5,927 nt of DNA from Prevotellaceae bacterium. Lineage in GTDB: Bacteria > Bacteroidota > Bacteroidia > Bacteroidales > UBA932. Positions 1 through 5,516 of this stretch are shown piece after piece. The position numbers were made by a program, and so were the translations under genes. The notes under the pieces are model-generated. The model had not been told where the DNA came from. It ran no database searches and was given only the letters and a program-made list of their open reading frames with translations. The stretch spans positions 1 to 5,927 of the forward strand of contig JAISDR010000265.1 in NCBI GenBank assembly GCA_031264645.1, read 5' to 3'. Each line of letters opens with the position of its first letter. The first letter of the stretch is position 1.

Positions 1-605
1 ACAAAGCAAATTATCCTGTCCAAAGCTCCCGCATTCTCGAATACTTTCTTGAAATACAGGAAATCGTCGTTACTGAGTCCCATTCCGCCAAGGATGATTT
101 TATCCACCTGCGCTCTCAGTGCTACCATTGCCATGACCTGATTGTACGGCTGGTCGGGGTCGGCAAAAAAGGGAATTTTCTGTCCAGAAACCAGGGCATT
201 GTTCAGGTCTATGCCTGCGATACCCGTATGGATATATTCCGAAGGCTGTTTCCGCCGGTAAGGATTAACCGAAGGGCCTCCGATTTCCCGCTTCTCCCCG
301 GCAACTTCGACGCCTCCGCCGAGAGGTTTTCCGTAAGCGTTGAAAAAACGTCCGGCAAGTTCGTCGCTGACATTCAGTGTCGGAGGCTCGCCAAGAAACA
401 CTACTTCGGTATCCGTGGATATTCCTTCCGTACCCGAAAACACCTGAAGAGTAACCATGTCGCCGATAATCCGTACAACCTGAGCCAGACGGTTTCCGAC
501 CATCGCGAGTTCATCGTTGCCGATTCCCTGAGCCTTGACAACGATAGTCGCTTTTGTTATGGAGTGCAAATTTGTATATACTTTTTGAAACGCCTTCTTT
601 TCCAT
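1..605 (-). CDS. atpB: V-type ATP synthase subunit B (partial, N-terminal 201 residues)
   Basis: This is the non-catalytic nucleotide-binding B subunit (also called NtpB) of the V/A-type rotary ATPase; it alternates with subunit A in the cytoplasmic V1 head. The reading frame starts at an ATG (605-603) and runs open to the left edge, so the C-terminal half or more is outside the window. Visible family marks are the N-terminal beta-barrel with VTLQVFSGTEGIS (51-63), VVFLGEPPTLNVS (68-80), LAGRFFNAYGKPLGGG (83-98), then GGPSVNPYRRKQPSE (109-123), TGIAGIDLNNALVSGQKIPFF (127-147) and KIILGGMG (169-176). The stretch ADPDQPYNQ (148-156) stands where catalytic subunits carry the Walker A P-loop, as expected for a B subunit. 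These segments match Bacteroidales B subunits as I remember them. The gene begins 24 bp after the aldehyde dehydrogenase stop, whereas subunit A normally lies directly upstream. Family assignment is near certain. Confidence 0.95.
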   Translation of the reverse strand, partial: MEKKAFQKVYTNLHSITKATIVVKAQGIGNDELAMVGNRLAQVVRIIGDMVTLQVFSGTEGISTDTEVVFLGEPPTLNVSDELAGRFFNAYGKPLGGGVEVAGEKREIGGPSVNPYRRKQPSEYIHTGIAGIDLNNALVSGQKIPFFADPDQPYNQVMAMVALRAQVDKIILGGMGLSNDDFLYFKKVFENAGALDRIICF

Positions 606-629
606 TGCTTTATTTTTTCCTGTTTTTAA

Positions 630-660
630 CTAAACTATTATCTTTTTTATTTTTTTGAAA
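630..660 (-). promoter_or_regulatory. Possible weak promoter for atpB
   Basis: Read on the minus strand, TTTC (660-657), a 19-base spacer and TAGTTTAG (637-630) differ from the Bacteroidota consensus (TTTG, 17-21 bp, TAnnTTTG) by one base in each box. It overlaps the 3' end of the aldehyde dehydrogenase gene and ends 25 bp before the atpB start. The region is very A/T-rich, so a chance match is quite possible. It matters only because it would let atpB be expressed independently of rhaD and the dehydrogenase gene. Confidence 0.2.
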
Positions 661-2009
661 TGTTTGAACGGTGCATATTTCAATGTCATGTCGAACCATA
701 CGGGACTGTTCACAATAGCCCGCTTATTGCTGAAAGCCAGAAAGCTCTCTTTTCCGTGATATTTTCCCATGCCGCTGTTTCCGACGCCTCCGAAAGGCAA
801 ATTGTGATTTGTAACATGCATTAATGTATCGTTGATACAGCCGCCGCCGGAAGTTGTTTTCAGCAATATGTCTCCGGCTGCCCTGCTTTTGCCGAAATAA
901 TAGAGCGCCAGCGGTTTCTCGTGTGTGTTGACATAATCAGTTACTTGAGAAATATCGTCAAAAGTCATTATCGGAAGAATCGGTCCGAAGATTTCTTCCT
1001 GCATGACGGGGTATTCCGGTTTTACATTGTCAATCAGCGTGGGAGCTATGTATCTTTCGTTTTCGTCAATCTCTCCTCCGAAAACGATATTGCCGTCGAG
1101 CATCAGTTTTTTCAAGCGTTCCACTGCTTTCAAATTCACTGTGCGTGGATAGTATTTGCTTTGCTTGCAGTCGTTTCCATACATGCTGACAACCGCTTCC
1201 CTGTACTTTTCCACAAACAAATCTTTTACCGAATGATGTATAAACAGATAATCGGGAGCAATACAGGTCTGACCGGAGTTAATGGTTTTTCCCCAGGCAA
1301 TCCGTCTGGCTGCCATACTGATATTGGCGTCTTTATCGACTATGCACGGACTTTTTCCGCCAAGTTCCAGCACAAGAGGCGTCAAGTATTTCGCTGCCGC
1401 AGTCATTACCTTTTTTGCCAGCTCAGGACTTCCGGTGAAAAAAATCAGATCGAAACGCTGCTCGAGCAAAATCCTGTTTACCTCTCTGTTACCCTGCACA
1501 GCGCTGATATAACAGGACGGGAAAGTTTCTGCAATCATCTCTTCCATCACTACGGCTGTTGCCGGCGTATAAGGCGAAGGTTTCAATACGGCGCAGCATC
1601 CTGCGGAAATCGCTCCGACTAAAGGATTCATCAGCAGTTGAAAAGGATAATTCCATGGAGCAATAATCAGAGCGACGCCAAGAGGTTCATACATAATTCT
1701 GCTTCTCGAAGGCAGTAGATGAACGGGAGTAGCAACTCTTTCAGGTTTAGACCATTTCTTCAGATGTTTGATATGCCGGTTTATCTCCTGATACAATATG
1801 CTGATTTCGGTCAAATAAGCTTCTTCCGGTGATTTATGCAGGTCTTTCCAGAGCGCTTCGGCGATTTTTGTCTCATACTTTACTATCGCCGATTTGAACT
1901 TTTTCAACTGCTGCAGTCGAAAATCCACGTCTTTTGTCCGGCATTCCAAAAAGAAATCCTTCTGACTTTTCAGTATTTTTTCGATATCTGCTCTTGAAGT
2001 ATTTTCCAT
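630..2009 (-). CDS. NAD(P)-dependent aldehyde dehydrogenase, class 3 (ALDH3)-like
   Basis: Oxidises an aldehyde to the acid through a cysteine thiohemiacetal. Starting at the ATG at 2009-2007 the protein has 459 residues, normal for ALDH3-type enzymes; a TTG at 2033 would add eight residues but is a poorer choice. Motifs in order: APWNYP (117-122, Asn120 of the oxyanion hole), KPSPYTPA (143-150), FTGS (191-194, cofactor), ELGGKSP (215-221, general-base Glu215), SGQTC (245-249, nucleophile Cys249), EEIFGPILP (338-346) and LPFGGVGNSGMGKYHG (404-419). The residues expected for activity are all present. The C-terminus ends in a basic stretch (KHFKKIKKI). There is no signal peptide, so it is cytosolic. 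It lies 48 bp downstream of rhaD on the same strand, which makes L-lactaldehyde from rhamnose breakdown a candidate substrate. That is inference from position, since ALDH3 relatives often prefer longer or aromatic aldehydes. Confidence 0.93.
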   Translation of the reverse strand: MENTSRADIEKILKSQKDFFLECRTKDVDFRLQQLKKFKSAIVKYETKIAEALWKDLHKSPEEAYLTEISILYQEINRHIKHLKKWSKPERVATPVHLLPSRSRIMYEPLGVALIIAPWNYPFQLLMNPLVGAISAGCCAVLKPSPYTPATAVVMEEMIAETFPSCYISAVQGNREVNRILLEQRFDLIFFTGSPELAKKVMTAAAKYLTPLVLELGGKSPCIVDKDANISMAARRIAWGKTINSGQTCIAPDYLFIHHSVKDLFVEKYREAVVSMYGNDCKQSKYYPRTVNLKAVERLKKLMLDGNIVFGGEIDENERYIAPTLIDNVKPEYPVMQEEIFGPILPIMTFDDISQVTDYVNTHEKPLALYYFGKSRAAGDILLKTTSGGGCINDTLMHVTNHNLPFGGVGNSGMGKYHGKESFLAFSNKRAIVNSPVWFDMTLKYAPFKHFKKIKKIIV

Positions 2010-2057
2010 GGCATCAATTATTTCTTCCCGCAAACCACAGATTTCTATTGCTCAATC

Positions 2058-2867
2058 CTATTTCGGCAAATTAAACGCAAGTCTGATTTCTTCCATCTGT
2101 GTTAACGACATTCCATCAGGCTCGAAACCCATTTGCTTGGCCGTAAGATATATTTGAGCCGATTTTGAAAGCGTGTCAACCATATCGAAAGCTTCGGTAA
2201 TGTTTTCGCTGACTGAGCATATACCGTGTTTTTCCCACATAACGACGTCATATTCCTCCAGTTCCTTGACTGTCGCATCGGCCAGATCAAAAGAGCTTGG
2301 CATTTCATAAGGGATAATACCCAGGCCTTTAGGACAAAAGGCTCTTGTCTCGGGAATCATGCTCCACAAAAGATATGTCAGTATGTCTTTTTCCAAAAAT
2401 ATGGAATTATGAGTCATTGCAATCAAATCAATCGGATGAGTATGCAGGACTGCCTTATAATTCGATCCTTTGCCTGTCATATAGTTATGCATCAGCAAAT
2501 GAGATGCGAGTTCCGAAGTCGGTTTCACAGGATTGTCGGCAATAATCTCATAATTGCTGCAATCGTCCAAAATACGGATGACCGAAGCATTTTCCATCGG
2601 TTTGCGCGCCAAATCACGCATGCGCCTGTTTGTTCCCTTGCAGAAAAAGTAACAGCCTTTCAAATGCGGCATCGTTCTGCCTATCGGCGTTATATTGCTT
2701 ATGGCCTGCATGTTTCTTATTTCGTCGTCTGCCAGAGCAGTGATGTTGACAGTGATGTTCCCTCCATTACGTTCTGCCCATCCCTTCTGCCATAAATATC
2801 CGGCAACTTCCGCTACTTCAGCAACTTGCTCGGCGAGTAAAGGGCGATTATCCAATATTGACTTCAT
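2058..2867 (-). CDS. rhaD: L-rhamnulose-1-phosphate aldolase
   Basis: Zinc-dependent class II aldolase that cleaves L-rhamnulose-1-phosphate to dihydroxyacetone phosphate and L-lactaldehyde, the last step of L-rhamnose catabolism. I start it at the ATG at 2867-2865 (269 residues, MKSILDNRP). The frame could begin two codons earlier at a TTG, but the ATG gives the N-terminus I remember for Bacteroides RhaD. Aligned by eye to E. coli RhaD and numbered from the ATG: GWAERNGGN (29-37, phosphate loop), PTSEL with Glu119 (E. coli Glu117), LHTHP with zinc ligands His142 and His144 (E. coli His141/His143), PETRAFCPKGLGIIP with Glu173 (E. coli Glu171), and WEKHG with zinc ligand His214 (E. coli His212). 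All catalytic and metal-binding residues are kept. It heads the minus-strand run and diverges from the cysteine-synthase-like gene. No rhaB, rhaA, transporter or rhaR lies inside the window. Confidence 0.95.
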   Translation of the reverse strand: MKSILDNRPLLAEQVAEVAEVAGYLWQKGWAERNGGNITVNITALADDEIRNMQAISNITPIGRTMPHLKGCYFFCKGTNRRMRDLARKPMENASVIRILDDCSNYEIIADNPVKPTSELASHLLMHNYMTGKGSNYKAVLHTHPIDLIAMTHNSIFLEKDILTYLLWSMIPETRAFCPKGLGIIPYEMPSSFDLADATVKELEEYDVVMWEKHGICSVSENITEAFDMVDTLSKSAQIYLTAKQMGFEPDGMSLTQMEEIRLAFNLPK

Positions 2868-2917
2868 ATTCAAAATATTTATATTTATTAATCATTTTTA
2901 CGGCGCGAATTTACAAA

Positions 2918-2947
2918 AAAATCTATAATTGCAATATTCCGGCGAAA
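2918..2947 (-). promoter_or_regulatory. rhaD: Possible weak promoter for rhaD
   Basis: On the minus strand TTTC (2947-2944), an 18-base spacer and TAGATTTT (2925-2918) resemble the Bacteroidota promoter TTTG / TAnnTTTG with one mismatch in each box. It would give an untranslated leader of about 40-45 bases before the rhaD ATG. The mismatches fit a promoter needing an activator, as rhamnose genes often do, but no operator could be identified. The region is A/T-rich and the match may be chance. Confidence 0.3.
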
Positions 2948-2967
2948 TATGCAGTCGAAATATTTAT

Positions 2968-2997
2968 TTTGCTTGTATAGAGATTTTATTACCTTTG
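2968..2997 (+). promoter_or_regulatory. Bacteroidota-type promoter of the cysK-like/yqeY/panB run
   Basis: TTTG at 2968-2971, an 18-base spacer and TACCTTTG at 2990-2997 match the -33/-7 promoter of Bacteroidota housekeeping sigma factor (TTTG, 17-21 bp, TAnnTTTG) at every defined position. Transcription would begin near 3003, leaving a leader of roughly 20 A/T-rich bases before the ATG at 3025. No Shine-Dalgarno sequence is present, as is usual in this phylum. No comparably good promoter is seen before yqeY or panB, so this one probably drives all three genes. Confidence 0.8.
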
Positions 2998-3024
2998 CGT
3001 TTTTAAATATAAAAATGCAGACAA

Positions 3025-3927
3025 ATGTCAACGTTTTACGATAAAGATACAGATATAGAGTTCGCGAGGCATACGCCACTGTTGAGATTGAGCAGTTATG
3101 TGAAAATATATGGACTTCAGACGGATTTGCTGGTAAAAGTCGATGCATTCAATCCCTCCAACAAGGATTCATTCTCCAAAAGGACGGTCATCCCGAATTT
3201 CGACCGCCTGATTTCGGCAATTATCGAATATGCTGAAAAGGAAGGTTTAATCGATAAAAAGAATACTGTTTTGATAGAACCCTGTTCCACATCGGGAGTG
3301 GGGCTTGCGTGGATAATTCAGCGTAAAGGCTACAAACTTATTCTGACTGCGCCCGATACGATGAGTAAAAAGCATATAAGCCTGATCAAAACTCTGGATG
3401 CGATAGTTGTACTCACTCCCGGAGAAAAAGGCATTGAGGGAGCTATCGAAAAGGCAAAGCAGTTGCAGAGCGAAATATCCGGAGCTGTGATTCTGGAACA
3501 GTTTTTCGACAAAGTTCCTGAAATGCAGAAGATAGGCGATATTTGGGAATATGCATGCGCAAATGTAAATATCATCGTTGTGAGCGGGGAGACCGAAAAG
3601 GTTTTCCAGAAACAGGTAGGCAATCTGCTCTCTTTTCTGAAGGGAAAAAAGCCGGATATAAAAGTCGTTTCGGTTAAATCAAAACCCGATAATACTTTAG
3701 AACCGCCGGAATATGCTACAGATGAAACAGTAATAATAACAGGCGAAGACGCCGTGGAAACAGCGAGAGAAGTGTCTATAATTGAAGGAATAATTATTGA
3801 CATGTTATCGGGAGCGGTTATACGCGCCGCTACGCAGATATCGCAACGCAAGGAAAATTTCGGGAAAACCGTTCTGGCTATCCTTCCCGACATAACCAAA
3901 CGCTATATTAGTACTACATTGCTTTGA
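3025..3927 (+). CDS. Cysteine-synthase-like (fold type II PLP family) protein lacking the catalytic lysine; probable pseudoenzyme
   Basis: The 300-residue product follows O-acetylserine sulfhydrylase (CysK) from end to end: HTPLLRL (16-22), FNPSN (42-46), DRLISAIIEYAEKEG (60-74), EPCSTSGVGLAW (85-96), GYKLILTAPDTMS (102-114), LTPGEKGIEGAI (130-141), ILEQF (156-160), GDIWEY (171-176), LSGA (261-264) and ILPDITKRYISTTL (286-299). The active site is not preserved. Aligning DR60-61 with the SVKDR motif puts Phe59 at the Schiff-base lysine, after an insertion of about 11 residues. The TSGNTG loop reads CSTSGVG, and the GTGGT phosphate loop is replaced by SGETEK (187-192). About 26 residues, including the GIGAGF segment, are missing between 218 and 243. 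Lys52 (SFSKR) is a less likely alternative lysine. The frame is intact and has its own promoter, so a structural, regulatory or ligand-sensing role is more likely than cysteine synthesis. No signal peptide is seen. Fold-family assignment is strong; the function is unknown. Confidence 0.85.
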   Translation: MSTFYDKDTDIEFARHTPLLRLSSYVKIYGLQTDLLVKVDAFNPSNKDSFSKRTVIPNFDRLISAIIEYAEKEGLIDKKNTVLIEPCSTSGVGLAWIIQRKGYKLILTAPDTMSKKHISLIKTLDAIVVLTPGEKGIEGAIEKAKQLQSEISGAVILEQFFDKVPEMQKIGDIWEYACANVNIIVVSGETEKVFQKQVGNLLSFLKGKKPDIKVVSVKSKPDNTLEPPEYATDETVIITGEDAVETAREVSIIEGIIIDMLSGAVIRAATQISQRKENFGKTVLAILPDITKRYISTTLL

Positions 3928-3960
3928 AACAATAATTTATAATACAAAAATATAATTAAT

Positions 3961-4407
3961 ATGTCATTGGAACAGAAAATAAATGACGGAATAAAAGCGG
4001 CGATGCTGGCAAAGGATAAAATCCGTCTCGAATCTTTAAGGGCTGTGAAAGCGGAGATTTTGCTTGTAAAAACATCGGAAAATGCAAAAGATTTCGATGA
4101 AACAGCGGAAATAAAAATGTTGCAGAAACTGGTAAAGCAAAGGCGGGAAGCTGCGGAAGTCTACGCCGGCGCCAGTCGTCAGGAATTGGCTGACAAGGAG
4201 CTGGCTGAAGCTGGAATTATCGAGGAATTTCTTCCCAAACAGTTGAGCGGCGAGGAAATCGAATCGGCGCTAAGGTCTATTGTCGAGGAATCGGGAGCCA
4301 GGAGCGTGAAGGACATGGGAAAAGTTATGGGAATCGCTTCAAAGCAACTGGCAGGGAAAGCTGATGGAAAATTAATTGCCGAACTGGTAAAAAAAATTCT
4401 TCAATAA
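3961..4407 (+). CDS. yqeY: YqeY/GatB-like domain protein
   Basis: A 148-residue cytosolic protein of the YqeY family, full length for the family. YqeY is a stand-alone protein related to the C-terminal tRNA-interacting domain of GatB, the aspartyl/glutamyl-tRNA amidotransferase subunit; its exact role in bacteria is not settled. Visible marks are the helical N-terminus [32 protein letters not shown] (22-33), [13 protein letters not shown] (56-68), [17 protein letters not shown] (84-100), VKDMGKVMG (116-124) and [13 protein letters not shown] (132-144). It begins 33 bp after the cysteine-synthase-like gene in an A/T-rich gap without a Shine-Dalgarno motif. Its TAA stop shares a base with the panB ATG (TAATG at 4405-4409), which suggests translational coupling. 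In many Bacteroidota yqeY sits by ftsZ, so this neighbourhood is different. Identification is firm; a tRNA-linked function is only by homology. Confidence 0.93.
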   Translation: MSLEQKINDGIKAAMLAKDKIRLESLRAVKAEILLVKTSENAKDFDETAEIKMLQKLVKQRREAAEVYAGASRQELADKELAEAGIIEEFLPKQLSGEEIESALRSIVEESGARSVKDMGKVMGIASKQLAGKADGKLIAELVKKILQ

Positions 4408-5225
4408 TGTCGGTAACAGGAAAAAGTAAGGTAATAACAACCCACAAGCTTGTGGAAATGAAAAAGCAGGGCGAAAAAATCGTCATGCTTACGGCTTATG
4501 ACTACACGATGGCAAGTGTAATTGACGAGGCGCTGGGAGTTGATATTGTGCTGGTTGGCGACTCGGCGGCAAATGTTATGGCAGGACATGAGACAACTTT
4601 GCCAATGACTCTTGACCAGATGATATATCATGCGCAGTCGGTTGTCCGGGCAGTAAAAAACCCGATGATTGTCGTTGACATGCCTTTCGGGTCGTATCAG
4701 GGAAACTCGAAAAAAGCGCTTTCGTCGGCGATACGGATAATGAAAGAAAGTTCAGCCGACGCCGTGAAGCTGGAAGGAGGCGAGGAGGTGCTGGAATCGG
4801 TTCGAAGAATCCTGTCGGCAGGAATACCCGTTATGGGTCATCTCGGACTTATGCCCCAGTCGATTAACAAGTACGGTACGTATGTGGTCAGGGCGAAGGA
4901 AGAGGAAGAAGCCGAAAAACTTGTTCGCGATTCGCATCTTTTGGAGGAAGAGGGCTGTTTTGCCATTGTTCTTGAAAAAATACCCGCACATCTGGGCGCC
5001 AGGGTTGCAAAAGAACTTTCGATACCGCTTATCGGAATCGGCGCCGGCGGAGGCGTGGATGGACAAGTGCTTGTTTCCCACGATATGCTGGGTCTGAACA
5101 AAAGTTTTACTCCCCGCTTTTTGAGACGATATGCAAACCTGCGCGAAAATATGCTGGAAGCTTTTTCGAACTATATAAAGGATGTGAAATCGGGAGATTT
5201 TCCTGACAAGTCGGAAGAATACTAA
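4407..5225 (+). CDS. panB: 3-methyl-2-oxobutanoate hydroxymethyltransferase (ketopantoate hydroxymethyltransferase)
   Basis: Transfers a hydroxymethyl group from 5,10-methylenetetrahydrofolate to alpha-ketoisovalerate, giving ketopantoate: the first committed step of pantothenate and CoA synthesis, in the cytosol. The 272-residue length is normal. By eye, all catalytic and metal residues of E. coli PanB are kept: VGDS with Asp52 (E. coli Asp45), DMPFGSYQ with Asp91 (Asp84), KLEGG with Lys121 and Glu123 (Lys112/Glu114) and VLEKIPA with Glu190 (Glu181). The family segments [17 protein letters not shown] (59-75), [11 protein letters not shown] (142-152) and [21 protein letters not shown] (210-230) are also present. 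The start ATG overlaps the yqeY stop by one base, with no promoter or ribosome binding motif of its own visible, so it is probably coupled to yqeY. No panC or panD is in the window. The C-terminus ([11 protein letters not shown]) is a normal acidic tail. Confidence 0.97.
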   Translation: MSVTGKSKVITTHKLVEMKKQGEKIVMLTAYDYTMASVIDEALGVDIVLVGDSAANVMAGHETTLPMTLDQMIYHAQSVVRAVKNPMIVVDMPFGSYQGNSKKALSSAIRIMKESSADAVKLEGGEEVLESVRRILSAGIPVMGHLGLMPQSINKYGTYVVRAKEEEEAEKLVRDSHLLEEEGCFAIVLEKIPAHLGARVAKELSIPLIGIGAGGGVDGQVLVSHDMLGLNKSFTPRFLRRYANLRENMLEAFSNYIKDVKSGDFPDKSEEY

Positions 5226-5336
5226 GGAACTGTTATATTTTTTATTGCGCCGACATGAGAGAGTACTGTAATTTTTGATGGCGGGTATACCTTATAATCC
5301 GTACACTGCGTCTCCACGACGATTCTTCGCGTCTCT

Positions 5337-5404
5337 AATCTGTGTAATCTGTGTCACAGTTTATGCAGTCCAGTGTCCACAGATTACACAGATTTAACAC
5401 AGAT
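5337..5404. repeat. Inverted repeat made of CACAGATT units
   Basis: AATCTGTGTAATCTGTG (5337-5353) and its exact reverse complement (5378-5394) form 17-bp arms around a 24-base spacer. Each arm is itself two copies of the ATCTGTG/CACAGAT unit at 9-bp spacing, and a further CACAGAT follows at 5398-5404, giving five unit copies in all. From memory, similar CACAGATTACACAGATT elements recur in intergenic DNA of many environmental bacterial genomes; this needs a genome search. As RNA it would fold into a long stem on either strand, but no T-run follows, so it does not look like a standard terminator. Confidence 0.85.
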
Positions 5405-5456
5405 GCAATTACCGTTTTCAATCACAATTTTAGCCCGTGCACAGTATAAAATAGAC

Positions 5457-5489
5457 AAGGGAGGAGACGACATTTGTCTCTCCTCCCTT
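5457..5489 (-). terminator. Hairpin terminator, probably of the DUF4998-like gene and possibly bidirectional
   Basis: AAGGGAGGAGA (5457-5467) pairs perfectly with TCTCCTCCCTT (5479-5489) over 11 bp. Inside, C5468 is bulged and GAC (5469-5471) pairs with GTC (5476-5478) around the tetraloop ATTT. On the minus strand the stem is followed by GTCTATTTTATA, and it lies 27 bp after the stop of the DUF4998-like gene. On the plus strand it is followed by TCTATAGTTTT, so it may also stop transcripts coming from panB, which ends some 230 bp upstream. Neither side has an uninterrupted T-run directly next to the stem. Confidence 0.75.
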
Positions 5490-5516
5490 TCTATAGTTTT
5501 CAGTATTGATACTCTT

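Larger units (their letters stand above)
5226..5516. other. Non-coding region between convergent genes
   Basis: This 291-bp stretch lies between the panB stop and the stop of the minus-strand DUF4998-like gene. No credible coding sequence is visible in it. It holds a copy of GCGTCTC at 5308-5314 and another at 5329-5335, the CACAGATT inverted repeat (5337-5404) and a strong hairpin (5457-5489). The first 80 bases after panB show no hairpin followed by a T-run, so where the panB transcript ends is not obvious. Confidence 0.7.

Noticed and set aside
228..629. Plus-strand open frame of 133 codons at the left end
   Set aside because: It lies antisense to atpB, whose conserved motifs are on the minus strand; the translated product has no recognisable family features.
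921..1622. Plus-strand open frames (921-1622 and 1282-1512) within the aldehyde dehydrogenase
   Set aside because: They are antisense to a gene with all ALDH catalytic motifs; their products look random and lack any promoter or conserved motif.
2226..2795. Plus-strand open frame of 189 codons over rhaD
   Set aside because: Antisense shadow of rhaD; the composition (many His, Cys and Arg) reflects reverse-complement codons, and no motif supports it.
3015..3044. Nine-codon upstream frame (ATG at 3015, TAA at 3042) overlapping the start of the cysK-like gene
   Set aside because: It would begin about a dozen bases after the expected transcription start and overlap the real ATG out of frame. An attenuation role is conceivable, but nothing in the codons (a single Cys- or Thr-rich run, for example) supports one.
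3330..3899. Minus-strand open frame of 189 codons over the cysK-like gene
   Set aside because: It is antisense to a frame that matches the CysK fold from end to end, so it is not credible as a gene, although it is long.
3923..3960. Separate promoter for yqeY (TTTG at 3923-3926 and TAATTTAT downstream)
   Set aside because: The spacer is too short and the second box has two mismatches to TAnnTTTG in a very A/T-rich gap; co-transcription with the upstream gene is simpler.
5337..5404. CRISPR array
   Set aside because: The repeat units are 7-9 bp, adjacent and in inverted orientation, with no regular spacers and no cas genes nearby.
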